From: Streptomyces spinoverrucosus
GTDB lineage: Bacteria > Actinomycetota > Actinomycetes > Streptomycetales > Streptomycetaceae
Reading direction: 5' to 3'
NCBI RefSeq assembly: GCF_006539505.1
Contig: NZ_BJND01000003.1
Coordinates: 62,001 to 126,000, forward strand
Length of the DNA stretch: 64,000 bases
A model generated the notes under the pieces. That model saw nothing but the letters and a program-made list of their open reading frames with translations. It had not been told where the DNA came from and made no database searches. Below, piece by piece: positions 17,362 through 25,825 of the stretch (within the stretch, counting starts at the first letter, position 1; each line of letters opens with the position of its first letter). The position numbers were made by a program, and so were the translations under genes.

Positions 17362-18285
17362 GTGGCATCGCCGCAGCAGGCACGCGCACAGGCATCCGCG
17401 ATCACCTCGGGGAAGACCGCACCGGAGGCGGAGGCCGCCCCGAGTTCCCAGCTCAGGGCGCTGTTCGACCAGCCCAGACTGTCGCCGGGGCAGCGGCGCA
17501 TCGCGCAGTACCTGATCGAGCACCTCACCGAGGCGGCGTTCCTGTCGATCACCGAGCTCGCCGACCGTGCCGGGGTCAGCCAGCCGTCGGTGACGCGTTT
17601 CGCCGCCGCGGTCGGCTTCAGCGGTTACCCCGCGCTACGGGAGAAGCTCCAGGCGATCGCCCTCGGCGCGCTGGCCGGCGGCCCCGCGACCGCCGAGGAG
17701 GACCGCGGCAACGAACTCCAGGCCGCGGTGGACGCCGAGATCGAGAACCTGGAGAACCTGCGCCGTGACTTCGCCGACCCCGACCAGGTGATCGCGATCG
17801 GTCGCCAGCTGTCGGAGTCGACCCCGCTGACCGTGCTGGGGCTGCGCATCTCCGCCTCGCTCGCCGAGTACTTCGCGTACGCCGCGCGCCGTATCCACCC
17901 CGACGTACGGCTGGTGACGAAGGGCGGCAGCGTCGCCTACGACGCGCTGCTGCAGTCCCGCGAGGCCGGCGGCACCTGGGTGCTGGCGTTCTCGATGCCC
18001 CGGCACGCCCAGGAGACCCTCGCCGCGGTACGCCTCGCGCGCGGCGCCGGGCTGCGCGTCGCCCTGATCACCGACCTGGCGCTCGGACCGGTCGCCGACG
18101 AGGCCGACGTCACGTTCGCCACCGGCACGGGCTCCCGGCTCGTCTTCGACTCCTACGCGGCGCCCGGCGTGATGGCGGCCGCGCTGCTCCAGGCCATGAC
18201 GGACGCCGACCCGGAACGCACCCAGGCCCGCCTGGAGGCGTACGAGCACGTCTCCGACCAGCACCAGTTCTTCCTGCGGGACTGA
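17362..18285 (+). CDS. MurR/RpiR family transcriptional regulator
   Basis: DNA-binding repressor of about 307 aa. The N-terminal helix-turn-helix RpiR domain (about 30-105) includes SITELADRAGVSQPSVTRFAAAVGFSGYPALRE. The C-terminal SIS domain (about 130-270) binds a phosphosugar; visible parts are TPLTVLGLRISASLAEYFAYAARRI and AFSMPRHAQETLAAVRLARGAG. GTG at 17362 lies 8 nt after AGGAGG, which decides it over the upstream in-frame GTG at 17338. Typical ligands are N-acetylmuramate-6-phosphate or pentose phosphates. No sugar-phosphate gene is adjacent, so its target is not evident; the repeat array upstream could hold its own operators. Confidence 0.92.
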   Translation: MASPQQARAQASAITSGKTAPEAEAAPSSQLRALFDQPRLSPGQRRIAQYLIEHLTEAAFLSITELADRAGVSQPSVTRFAAAVGFSGYPALREKLQAIALGALAGGPATAEEDRGNELQAAVDAEIENLENLRRDFADPDQVIAIGRQLSESTPLTVLGLRISASLAEYFAYAARRIHPDVRLVTKGGSVAYDALLQSREAGGTWVLAFSMPRHAQETLAAVRLARGAGLRVALITDLALGPVADEADVTFATGTGSRLVFDSYAAPGVMAAALLQAMTDADPERTQARLEAYEHVSDQHQFFLRD

Positions 18286-18359
18286 GCTCCCGCCCCTACC
18301 TGAGCGGAATTACAAAGGGACCTTTCATTTCAAAGCGCGCATGAATGTTTTCATACGTC

Positions 18360-18388
18360 TTGCAAAGCGATCGGCATATATAAATACT
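18360..18388 (+). promoter_or_regulatory. AT-rich promoter upstream of the structured leader
   Basis: TTGCAA (18360-18365), 17-bp spacer, AATACT (18383-18388). It sits in the most AT-rich stretch of the window (about 18308-18390, including CATATATAAATACT), which stands out strongly from its GC-rich surroundings. Transcription would start near 18395, leaving a leader of about 207 nt before the gene at 18602. Confidence 0.55.
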
Positions 18389-18462
18389 GCTCGCGGATCC
18401 GCACCCGCCCGAGAGAGCCGACCGTCAGCCCATGCGCAGGCCTGCTTTCCCGGGTGCCCGCA

Positions 18463-18553
18463 CGAACACCCGAAGCCGACGTCCCCTACCCGCGTCGGTG
18501 CCCTGGGTGTTCGGTCAGGGCGGCCCCGGTCATCCCCTAGGCCGGGGCCGCCC
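18463..18553 (+). ncRNA. Predicted structured leader RNA with terminal GC-rich hairpin
   Basis: Three perfect inverted repeats are nested or in series. The outer stem is CGAACACCC (18463-18471) with GGGTGTTCG (18505-18513). The inner stem is CCGACG (18476-18481) with CGTCGG (18493-18498). A strong 12-bp stem GGGCGGCCCCGG (18518-18529) with CCGGGGCCGCCC (18542-18553) follows. An alternative pairing of GGGTG (18452-18456) with CACCC (18467-18471) would break the outer stem. No U-tract follows the last hairpin. I do not recognise a known riboswitch class. Confidence 0.5.
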
Positions 18554-18601
18554 CACCACCGCGGACCACCTCCGCACCGCAGCACACCGGAAGCGATGAT
18601 C

Positions 18602-18976
18602 ATGCCCCTGACGTCCACGCGCACCAGCCCGGACTGGCCGTGCCAGGTCAAGACCCCCGGCAGCTACGACTGGGAGCGCTCGGCGGCCAAGTGGCTGCGC
18701 GAGCTGGTACCGGCGCGGTACGCCGGCTATCCGGCGCTGATCCGCCACCCCGTGCTGCTCGCCCGGCACGCGCAGATCCAGGTCCAGCACGAGATCCGGG
18801 TCGCCCGCACCGCCCTGCAGACCGCCCGCGCCGACCTGCCGCGGCTCGGCATGCCGGAGTCGGTCATCGAGCACACGATCAAGCTGTACGCCGCCGAGGT
18901 GCTGCAGCTCCAGCACATCGCGCGCAGCGTACGGGCGGTGACCGACGCGTTGGTGGAGCGCAACATGGGGCGCTGA
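18602..18976 (+). CDS. Conserved hypothetical protein (124 aa)
   Basis: Unknown function. The protein is cytosolic, with no signal or membrane segment. It is dominated by two long predicted helices with regular Ala/Leu/Arg spacing (HEIRVARTALQTARADL, then VIEHTIKLYAAEVLQLQHI), probably a helical bundle or coiled-coil pair, preceded by SYDWERSAAKWLRELVP. ATG 18602 is used; ATG 18596 in frame is possible and closer to GGAAG. It is the only gene downstream of the structured leader at 18463-18553, which implies tight control of expression. I recognise it as a recurrent Streptomyces family but no role is established. Confidence 0.72.
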   Translation: MPLTSTRTSPDWPCQVKTPGSYDWERSAAKWLRELVPARYAGYPALIRHPVLLARHAQIQVQHEIRVARTALQTARADLPRLGMPESVIEHTIKLYAAEVLQLQHIARSVRAVTDALVERNMGR

Positions 18977-19039
18977 GGGGGCTTCGGGAGCACTTCACTG
19001 CTTCGCCGACCGGAACCGGCGTGACCAGCCATGGCCACG

Positions 19040-19084
19040 CCTTGCGCTTTCGAGTGGATTCCCTCCAGGCGACCTTGCGCTCTC
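19040..19084. repeat. Two direct 12-bp repeats 33 bp apart
   Basis: CCTTGCGCTTTC (19040-19051) and CCTTGCGCTCTC (19073-19084) lie on the same face of the helix about three turns apart, just upstream of the GTG at 19113. The spacing suits a dimeric or cooperative activator, but could be chance. Confidence 0.4.
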
Positions 19085-19112
19085 CGGGGGGTCCCTGTGC
19101 GATGCTCGACGC

Positions 19113-21519
19113 GTGACGAGCGACCCCGCGATCCCGGCGGAGAACAGCACCGGATCCGAGACGGTCACATCGGCCGGAGCCATGGCCGGGCGACGCGCCG
19201 AGCTGGACCGGCTGCGGGACCTGGCGGCGACCTCGGCTGTCCTGGAGCGGGCCAAGGGCGCTCTCATGGCCCTCACCGGGTGCTCCGCGGACGCGGCGCA
19301 CGAGGAACTCCTCAGGCGCGCGAACGCCGGGAACCGCACGCTGATCGAGGAGTGCTGGATCACGCTCGGCAACGGCTCCCCCGGCAAGGCCATCCCGGCC
19401 CCCGACCGGGCCCCGCCGGCGCCCGACAACCCCGGCGTCCCGGTCCCCCCGCCCGCCCGTGAGCCGTCCGACGACGGATCGACCGCCCTGGGACGACTGG
19501 GCCGAGCACTCGTGGGCGTGCGCACCCCGCAGGAGCTGGCCGGATGCCTGCTGGAGCATCTCGCGCACACCGTCGCCGCCGACGCGGTCATGATCTTCGC
19601 CCGGCTCCCCGAGGGCGGCCTCGAACTGGTCGGGCACGCGGGCGTCGACGCCACACTGGCCGCCCAGTGGCGTCGGGTGCCCCCGCTGACCGGCATCGCC
19701 GCGCTGGAGACGCTGCGCACCCGGCAGGCGCGCTGGCTGGAGGACCTCGCGGAGGACCGGAAGCGGTTCCTGCTCATCGGCGACCCGCCCGAGCGCTGGC
19801 GGTCGCGCGCCTGGCTGCCGGTGGTGACCGGCGACACCGCCGACGTCGCGATCGGCGTGCTGCGCACCCGCCCCGTTCCGTTCACGCCGCGCACCCGCGA
19901 GCATCTGCGGGCGGTCGTCCGGCTGTGCGCGGGTCGGCTGCGGGCCTTCGACGCCCGGCCGGAACCCGTCGCCGACGGCGCCGCCGAAGCCGTACAGGCC
20001 GTGTTCGACACCCTGCCCGGCGCGGCGATGCTGCTCACCCCGCTGCGCGCCCCCTCCGGCGACATCGAGGACTACCGCATCGACGCGGCCACCCCGGAGG
20101 CGATCGACGTCATCGGGCGTGGTGGCCGTGAGCTGGTGGGGCTGCGGATCCTGGAGTGCTGGCCGCCGATCGCGGACGAGTCGCTGTGGCAGCGGTGCCT
20201 GGATGTGCTGAGCGCCGGGAGGCCGTACGAGGGCGAGCCGTTCGGGCAGCAGGACGTGGTGGCCGGCGTCGCCGAACTGTCGACGTACTCGGTACGGGTG
20301 GCGCGGCTGGGCGACGGGCTCGTGGTCAGCTGGATCCGGCTCGACCCGTCGGACCGGCAGGAGCAGCGGCTGGCGGACGTGCAGCGGCTGGGCAACCTCG
20401 GCTGGGCGAACTGGAACCTGGTCAGCCACGACGCCACATGGTCCGCCCAGATCTTCACCGTCCTCGACCGCGATCCCGCGCGCGGACCAGTGCCGCTCTC
20501 CGACCTGCCCGGCCTGGCCGTGCCGGAGGACGTGCCGGCCCTGACCCGCGCCATCAGGGCGCTCCAGCACGAAGGACGGCCGGTCGACGTGCCGTTCCGG
20601 ATCCGGACGGCGCGTGGGCTACGCCATCTGCGGGTCGTCGCCGAGGCGGTGGCCGACCTGCACGGCACGCCCGTGGAGGTGCACGGCTTCGTCCAGGACC
20701 TCACGGCGCAGCGCAGCGCCGAACTCGCCCTGGTGGCGAGCGAGCGGGCGATCCTCACCCAGCACGGGGTCCTCCAGGCCGAACGGGCGCTGGCCGCCCG
20801 GCTCCAGCACGCGCCTGCTGCCGCTGCCGGACAAGCCGTTGCGGCTGGCCGGACTGCGGGTGGAAGTGGCGTATCTGCCCGCGCAGTCGGGGATCCACGT
20901 CGGCGGCGACTGGTACAGCGCCATCGAACTGCCCGACGGGAACGCGCTGTTCGTGGTCGGGGACGTCGCCGGTCACGGCATCGACGCGGTCGCCACGATG
21001 GCCCAACTCCGGTTCACCGCCAAGGGCATGGTCATCACGGGCTCCTCACTCACCGGTGCCCTGAGCCGGCTCAACACGCTGCTGCTGCACTCCCGCGACC
21101 CGCATGGCACGGCGACCATGGTGCTGGCCCACTACCGGCCCGGCGAACGACGACTGGTCTGGGCCCAGGCCGGCCATCCCCCGCCGCTGCTGCTGCGCGC
21201 CGGTGCGGTACGACGGCTCGGGCGGCCCGGCGGCATGCTGCTCGGGGCGAGCACCACACCGGTCTTCGAGGAGGCGGAGTGCCGACTGGAGCCCGGCGAC
21301 CGGCTGTTGCTCTACACCGACGGGCTGGTGGAGCGCCCCTCGGAGGGCATCGACCGCGGCCTGGAACGGCTCGCGCAGGCCCTCGTCACCCACCACACCG
21401 ACGAGCCCGGCTCACTCGGCCCGCTGCTCGCGGCCGTGTTGGAGGAAGAACGACGGGACGACGTCTGTGTGGTGGACATCCGCGTGCCGACCGACCCGGC
21501 GGACCCCGCGCAGAGCTGA
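19113..21519 (+). pseudogene. ANTAR-GAF-PAS-SpoIIE PP2C phosphatase, frameshifted
   Basis: One gene in two frames. Frame one from GTG 19113 encodes an ANTAR-like helical domain (LERAKGALMALTGCSADAAHEELL, about 45-80), a GAF domain (about 130-275) and a PAS region (about 295-560). At 20811-20815 the frame slips by +1. Frame two encodes the SpoIIE-type PP2C domain with VGGDWYSAIEL, VVGDVAGHG, WAQAGHPPP, LLLYTDGLVE and DDVCVVDIRV to 21519. Removing one C in the run GCGCC restores AARLQHA-LLPLPDKP, the expected junction. The intact product would have about 801 aa and would be a sensor phosphatase acting on an anti-sigma antagonist. The rest of the coding sequence is well conserved, so a recent mutation or a sequencing error are both possible. 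Confidence 0.85.
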
Positions 21520-21555
21520 CCGTCGCATGTGATCCCAGGTCAGAAAATGCGGGTC

Positions 21556-21915
21556 TCAGCTTTCGCCGACCGACGCCCCGCTGTCCGCGGACTCCCGGCC
21601 GCGGTGCGCCTCGTCCCGGGCGAGCAGGGAGAGCAGGGCCGCCACGGTCAGCCCCGCCTCGGCCGGGTGCCGCAGCACCTTGGTGGGCTCGATGCGGTAC
21701 ATGTTGCCCCGCCCCTCACGCCGGTGGGAGAGGTAACCGGCCTGCTCCAGATCGACGATGATCTTCTGCACGGCTCGCTCGGTGAGCCGGCAGTGCGCCG
21801 CGATATCGCGTACGCGGGCGTTGCGATCATCGGCGATGGCGGCCAGCACCCTGGCGTGGTTGGTCAGGAAAGTCCATCCGGTATGCGGCTCAGGCACTCC
21901 ACCCATGGCCCCCAT
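21556..21915 (-). CDS. Winged helix-turn-helix transcriptional regulator (MarR/ArsR-like)
   Basis: DNA-binding protein of about 119 aa. The winged-helix core runs from FLTNHARVLAAIADDRNARVRDIAAH through LTERAVQKIIVDLEQAGYLSHRREGRGNMYRIEP, with recognition helix TERAVQKIIVDLEQ and a wing carrying REGRGNMY. No metal-binding cysteines are present. The start is ATG 21915 (ATG 21906 is a fair alternative); no strong SD is seen. It is convergent with the phosphatase gene and divergent from the STAS-ANTAR gene. It may regulate that neighbour, but no operator is obvious. Confidence 0.82.
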   Translation of the reverse strand: MGAMGGVPEPHTGWTFLTNHARVLAAIADDRNARVRDIAAHCRLTERAVQKIIVDLEQAGYLSHRREGRGNMYRIEPTKVLRHPAEAGLTVAALLSLLARDEAHRGRESADSGASVGES

Positions 21916-22038
21916 CATAGGAGCGACGGTTCCCGCATTCAAAAACGCGAACCGGATTTCATGTATCCCTTGACGTATACCGACATGAGGTCGACTCTGG
22001 TGGGGACGGCAGGCAGGAGATTCGAAGGAGTGTCGGCC

Positions 22039-22698
22039 ATGCCGGAGCCTGCGTACTCCACGCAGCCCGCTACCCCCGCGGCCGTGCGGCCACAGCCGCT
22101 GACGATCGCCACACAGCCCGACGGCGGCCGCTCCATCGTGGTGGTGCGCGGCGAGTTGGACCTGCAGGCGGCCGACGAGCTGGGGGCCGCCCTGCGCCGG
22201 GTGCTGAAGTCCGCGGCCGAGGGCATCGACCTCGACATGCGAGGCGTCACCTTCTGCGACTGCTCGGCCCTGAACGTCCTGCTCGCCGTCCGCGAACAGG
22301 CCCTGGCAGAGAGCAGGACGGTGACGATCCAGTCCCCCAGTCCCGCGACCGAACGGCTCCTCACCCTCACGGGCACCCTGTCGCTCTTCACCGCCGAAAC
22401 CGACGACGGCACCGACCACCAACTCGGGGTGGAGGTCGTGCAGTTGCGCCGGGCCATGCAGACCCGGCCGACCATCGATCTGGCCCGCGGGGTCCTGATG
22501 GCCACGTTCGGGCTGAGCCCGCAGGACGCGTGGCACGTGCTGGTGATGGTGTCGCAGCACACCAACACCAAGCTCCATCGTCTCGCCCAGGACCTGGTGA
22601 CCGCCGTACAGGGAGAACCGCTGCCCGACTCGGTACAGCGTGAGGTGGCCGCGGCGGTGGCCCGGCTGGCGGAGTCCGACGGCGACGGGGAGGCATAG
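22039..22698 (+). CDS. STAS-ANTAR regulatory protein
   Basis: A 219-aa regulator with two domains. The N-terminal STAS domain (about 15-125) resembles anti-sigma factor antagonists: VVVRGELDLQAADELGAALRR, then DMRGVTFCDCSALNVLLAVREQA, where the Ser of CDCSALN is the position usually phosphorylated by anti-sigma kinases. The C-terminal ANTAR domain (about 140-195: LRRAMQTRPTIDLARGVLMATFGLSPQDAWHVLVMVSQHTN) binds tandem RNA hairpins to prevent termination. ATG 22039 follows GAAGGAG by 8 nt. The combination suggests that sigma-partner switching and transcript antitermination are linked in one protein. It may be dephosphorylated by one of the SpoIIE-type phosphatases nearby. Confidence 0.9.
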   Translation: MPEPAYSTQPATPAAVRPQPLTIATQPDGGRSIVVVRGELDLQAADELGAALRRVLKSAAEGIDLDMRGVTFCDCSALNVLLAVREQALAESRTVTIQSPSPATERLLTLTGTLSLFTAETDDGTDHQLGVEVVQLRRAMQTRPTIDLARGVLMATFGLSPQDAWHVLVMVSQHTNTKLHRLAQDLVTAVQGEPLPDSVQREVAAAVARLAESDGDGEA

Positions 22699-22736
22699 GG
22701 CGGTCGCACGCAGGGCACTCGGTTCCCCGCCTGCGC

Positions 22737-22750
22737 TGCACTGAGTGCCA
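22737..22750. promoter_or_regulatory. Palindrome upstream of the TetR gene
   Basis: TGCACTGAGTGCCA contains GCACT-G-AGTGC and is nearly identical to the perfect palindrome at 23506-23520. It lies about 18 bp upstream of the likely -10 TACGTT (22768-22773) and so covers the -35 region. It is a candidate self-operator of the TetR gene. Confidence 0.6.
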
Positions 22751-22781
22751 TCAGACCTGTTCAGGTGCTACGTTCCGTCCC

Positions 22782-23468
22782 ATGAGCGCGAAACCGCCCA
22801 TGCGGGAGGCCCTGGTCGCGGCGGCGTTCCAGCTGTTTCTGGAGCGGGGCTACGAACAGACCACCGTCGACGACATCGTGGCCCTCGCGGGCGTCGGACG
22901 GCGATCGTTCTTCCGCTACTTCCCGTCCAAGGAGGACGTGGTCTTCCCCGACCACGAGCGCTGCCTGGCCGACATGACCGCCTTCCTGTCGACCGGCGGC
23001 GAGGACGACGAGCCGGTCGAACGGGTCTGCGACGCGGCCCGGCTGGTGCTGCGGATGTACGCGGAGAACCCGGCCTTCTCCGTGCAGCGTTACCGGCTCA
23101 CCAGGAAAGTCCCGGGGCTGCGCGCGTACGAGCTGTCGGTGGTGTGGCGCTACGAGCGTGCCCTCGCCGAGTATCTGCGGGGGCGCTTCGCGGGCCGGCG
23201 CGACGGCACCCTGCGGGCGGACGTGATCGCGGCCGCCGTCGTCGCGGCGCACAACAACGCGCTGCGGTCCTGGCTGCGTTCGGACGGCAAGGGCGACGCG
23301 ACCGCGGCGGTGGACCACGCCCTGGGCCTGGTGCAGGCCACCTTCGCGGGCGGGCCCACTCCCCCGGTGGACGAGCGGCCGGAGGACGTGGTGGTCGTCG
23401 TCTCGCGGCGCGGGGCTCCCCTGTGGCGGGTGGTGCAGGAGATCGAGACCACGCTCGGCCGGGACTGA
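22782..23468 (+). CDS. TetR family transcriptional regulator
   Basis: Ligand-responsive repressor of 228 aa. The N-terminal HTH (about 8-55) includes ALVAAAFQLFLERGYEQTTVDDIVALAGVGRRSFFRYFPSKEDVVF, with FFRYFPSKED the usual TetR recognition-helix tail. The C-terminal all-helical ligand domain carries an Arg/Tyr-rich segment (QRYRLTRKVPGLRAYELSVVWRYERALAEYLRGRF). ATG 22782 is 7 nt after TACGTT, so the transcript is probably leaderless or nearly so. A shared palindrome upstream of this gene and before the next gene suggests that it represses itself and its neighbour. The ligand is unknown; many paralogues of this branch answer to acyl-CoA-like compounds. Confidence 0.93.
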   Translation: MSAKPPMREALVAAAFQLFLERGYEQTTVDDIVALAGVGRRSFFRYFPSKEDVVFPDHERCLADMTAFLSTGGEDDEPVERVCDAARLVLRMYAENPAFSVQRYRLTRKVPGLRAYELSVVWRYERALAEYLRGRFAGRRDGTLRADVIAAAVVAAHNNALRSWLRSDGKGDATAAVDHALGLVQATFAGGPTPPVDERPEDVVVVVSRRGAPLWRVVQEIETTLGRD

Positions 23469-23505
23469 CTCCTCGGGATTCTGGGGTACGGAGTGCCTTT
23501 ACGCG

Positions 23506-23525
23506 TGGCACTCAGTGCCATACGC
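23506..23525 (+). promoter_or_regulatory. Perfect palindrome overlapping a -10 box before the OB-fold gene
   Basis: TGGCACTCAGTGCCA (23506-23520, 7-1-7 perfect) directly abuts TACGCT (23520-23525), a good -10. A repressor bound here would cover the promoter. Its sequence matches the palindrome upstream of the TetR gene at 22737. Confidence 0.65.
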
Positions 23526-23620
23526 TGGGGCCGTGCACGGTGGCACGGTGAGCCGCGCACAGACGTGCGCGCGGTGTCGCGCACGCGGGTTTTCCGGCCG
23601 AGCGCAGGGAGTTGACCAGC

Positions 23621-24034
23621 GTGTACCACCACTCAGGAAGCGTCGCTCAGCAGGCATCCGGCTCCGCCGCGGGCGTCCTCGACCATCGGGCCCCCGACCA
23701 GGAGGCCATGCTCTTCCAGCGCTGCACCTGGTGCGGCACCGCCATGTACCACCGGCTGCTGTGCCCGGTCTGCCAGGGCAGCGACCTGCGGACGGAACGC
23801 AGCGAGGGAACCGGTACGGTCCGCCACACGACGGTGGTGCACCGCAACACGCCCGCCGCACGCAATGTGTCCCTGGTCGAGATGGCCGAGGGGTTCGTGG
23901 TGCGGGGCCGGGTGATGGGCCCGCCGGTCGGCATCCACAGCGGCGACCGGGTGCGGCTGTCCACCGCCAAGGACCCGGTGCGGGGCGAGCCCGTGTTCCA
24001 GCTGGTCGACGAGCCGTATCGGGCCTGGAGCTGA
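23621..24034 (+). CDS. Zinc-ribbon OB-fold protein (DUF35 type)
   Basis: 137-aa protein with a rubredoxin-like zinc ribbon (CTWCG...CPVCQ, about residues 36-54) followed by an OB-fold (EMAEGFVVRGRVMGPPVGIHSGDRVRLS...). Such proteins accompany acetyl-CoA acetyltransferases, lipid-transfer thiolases and acyl-CoA enzymes and are thought to help acyl-CoA binding; no such partner lies here. GTG 23621 is 10 nt downstream of AGGGAG; an in-frame TTG at 23612 is too close to that SD. The upstream palindrome at 23506 and the preceding TetR gene suggest acyl-CoA-responsive control. The preceding leader is about 90 nt. Confidence 0.85.
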   Translation: MYHHSGSVAQQASGSAAGVLDHRAPDQEAMLFQRCTWCGTAMYHRLLCPVCQGSDLRTERSEGTGTVRHTTVVHRNTPAARNVSLVEMAEGFVVRGRVMGPPVGIHSGDRVRLSTAKDPVRGEPVFQLVDEPYRAWS

Positions 24035-24088
24035 CGGGGCTCGCGCTCGGGCGAGTTGACGGGCGTTCCCGAGTCGAGGGGCGTCCCC

Positions 24089-24475
24089 TCAGCCCTTCAG
24101 CGTCACCCGGATCCCGACCGTGCCCTCCGGGCCGCGTCGCAGTCGGCTGCCGAGCAGCACGAGGCGGCCCGAGATGCCGTACTTGCGCGCGATGAGCTGC
24201 CGATAGCGGGCCGTCGTCGCCGCGTCGGTGATCTCGGCGGTGGCCGGGACCTGCTCGCCGGTCGGGTTGCCGCGCAGGTCGCAGGGGCCGACGAGGACGT
24301 CGGAGCGGCGCCGGATCCGCTTGACCTTCCAGGAGTCGGCGACCGTCCAGACCCCGAGCGCGTCACCGTCGGCGACCACCCAGACGGGCGTCGGGACCGG
24401 GGTGCCGTCCTTGCGGTAGCTGGTGATCAGCAGGTACTTGCCGGCGCCGAGCCGGGCCGGTGACGTGGCGTCCAT
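24089..24475 (-). CDS. PPOX-class F420-dependent oxidoreductase
   Basis: Small split beta-barrel flavin/F420 protein, 128 aa. Family features are YLLITSYRKDGTPVPTPVWVVADGDALGVWT near the N-terminus, then SWKVKRIRRRSDVLVGPCDLRGNP, and a C-terminal KYGI...GIRV. The TPVW and the Lys/Arg patch (KVKRIRRR) match the F420-binding face in this class. Substrate is unknown; a quinone or biliverdin reductase is typical of relatives. ATG 24475 lies 6 nt after TACACT, with CTGGAC 16 bp further upstream, so the mRNA is probably leaderless. The longer reading from 24499 would include the promoter in the protein. It is tail-to-tail with the zinc-ribbon gene. Confidence 0.87.
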   Translation of the reverse strand: MDATSPARLGAGKYLLITSYRKDGTPVPTPVWVVADGDALGVWTVADSWKVKRIRRRSDVLVGPCDLRGNPTGEQVPATAEITDAATTARYRQLIARKYGISGRLVLLGSRLRRGPEGTVGIRVTLKG

Positions 24476-24500
24476 GGCGGGAGTGTAGGCGGCCCGCACC

Positions 24501-25679
24501 TCAGTCCAGCGCGGCGGCCATCCGCCGTACCGCTTCCGTGATGATCTCCGGCGATGTGGCCAGGTTCAGCCGTACGTGCCCGGCGCCGCCCGTCCCGAAG
24601 GGCAGACCTGAGTTGAGTGCCACCCTGCCCCGGTGCAGCAAGACGTCGGCCGGGTCGTCGCCCAGGCCGAGCGGGCGGCAGTCGAGCCAGGCGAGGTAGG
24701 TGGCGTCGCCGGGTTGGTAGGCGATGGCGGGCAGGTGCTCGGCCAGTAGCTCGGCGAGCAGGCGCCGGTTCTCGTCGAGGCCGGCCAGCAGGGCGTCCAG
24801 CCAGGCGGTGCCGTCGCGCAGGGCAGCGGTGTGGGCGATGATGCCGAGGTGGCTGGGGCCGTGGCTGACCTCCCCGGGCATCAGGGCGAGGTCGGCGGCG
24901 GACTCGGGGCCTGCGATGGCCAGGGCCGCCTTGAGACCGGCGAGGTTGAAGGCCTTGGACGCCGACATCAGCGACAGGCCCCTCCCGCCGCCCGGCACGC
25001 TGAGATACGGCACGAAGTCCGCGTCGCCGACGACCAGCGGGGCGTGGATCTCGTCGGCGACGACGCGCACGCCGTACTCCTCGGCGAGGCGGGCGACGGC
25101 GGCCAGCTCCTCGGTGGTGTGCACGGTCCCGGTCGGGTTGTGCGGGCTGCACAGCAGGAACGCCGCCCGGCGCCCGCCCGCCACGGCCTGCCGGAAGGTT
25201 TCCTCCAGGACGCCGAAGTCGACGCGCAGGTCAGCGCCCAGCGGGGCCTCGACCACCCGCCGGTCCATGTGCGCGACGAACTGGAAGAACGGTGGATAGA
25301 CGGGCGGGTTGACCACCACCGCGTCCCCCGGCCCGGTCACCAGCTTGAGCATCTCGACCACGCCGAGCATCACGTCGGGCACGATCGCGGTGCGCGCCAC
25401 GTCGAGCCCGGTCCAGCCCCACCGCTTCTCCGCGAAGTCGGCCAGCGCCTCGGCGTAGGCGGTCCCCGCCGGGTAGCCAGTGTCGCCGAGCGCGAGCGCG
25501 TCGGTGAGCGCGCGGACGACGGGTTCGGCGAGCGGCACGTCCATCTCGGCCACCCACAGCGGCAGCACGTCGTCGGGGTAGGTGCGCCACTTCATGCTCG
25601 TACGGCGCCGGAGCTGGTCGAGGTCCAGTGCGCGCAGGGGGTTCGGTTCACCGGACGTTCCGTGCGTGATGCTGGTCAT
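24501..25679 (-). CDS. PLP-dependent aminotransferase, MalY/PatB (C-S lyase) type
   Basis: Fold-type I PLP enzyme of 392 aa, similar to MalY/PatB cystathionine beta-lyases that split cysteine S-conjugates to thiol, pyruvate and ammonia. N-terminal [25 protein letters not shown] is the family hallmark. PHNPTG (near residue 168), [10 protein letters not shown], and the PLP lysine in [16 protein letters not shown] (about residue 240) are all present. ATG 25679 is 6 nt after TATCGT, so this message is also probably leaderless. The stop is 25 nt before the F420 protein's start; the two may be cotranscribed, but that gene has its own -10. A role in sulfur amino acid or thiol metabolism is inferred. 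Confidence 0.9.
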   Translation of the reverse strand: MTSITHGTSGEPNPLRALDLDQLRRRTSMKWRTYPDDVLPLWVAEMDVPLAEPVVRALTDALALGDTGYPAGTAYAEALADFAEKRWGWTGLDVARTAIVPDVMLGVVEMLKLVTGPGDAVVVNPPVYPPFFQFVAHMDRRVVEAPLGADLRVDFGVLEETFRQAVAGGRRAAFLLCSPHNPTGTVHTTEELAAVARLAEEYGVRVVADEIHAPLVVGDADFVPYLSVPGGGRGLSLMSASKAFNLAGLKAALAIAGPESAADLALMPGEVSHGPSHLGIIAHTAALRDGTAWLDALLAGLDENRRLLAELLAEHLPAIAYQPGDATYLAWLDCRPLGLGDDPADVLLHRGRVALNSGLPFGTGGAGHVRLNLATSPEIITEAVRRMAAALD

Positions 25680-25825
25680 GGGCACACGATAGGCGGCACG
25701 GCTCGGACCGCCCACCGAAAACGCACAAGCCCCGGCAAAGATCAATTCATCGGTCTAGATTGCGTCTTGACACCGCACGAGGCGTCTTCACGCCCCGGCA
25801 CCAGGCATCCCCAGGAGCTGATCCC

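Noticed and set aside
16900..17395. Minus-strand frames with repeated GAHAGHRG-type peptides
   Set aside because: They only translate the 34/35-bp repeat array. Alternation of 34 and 35 bp changes frame within the array, and there is no SD or known domain.
19113..21761. Single 882-aa protein from the uninterrupted frame
   Set aside because: After 20815 the frame loses all family similarity, while the +1 frame carries the complete SpoIIE motifs.
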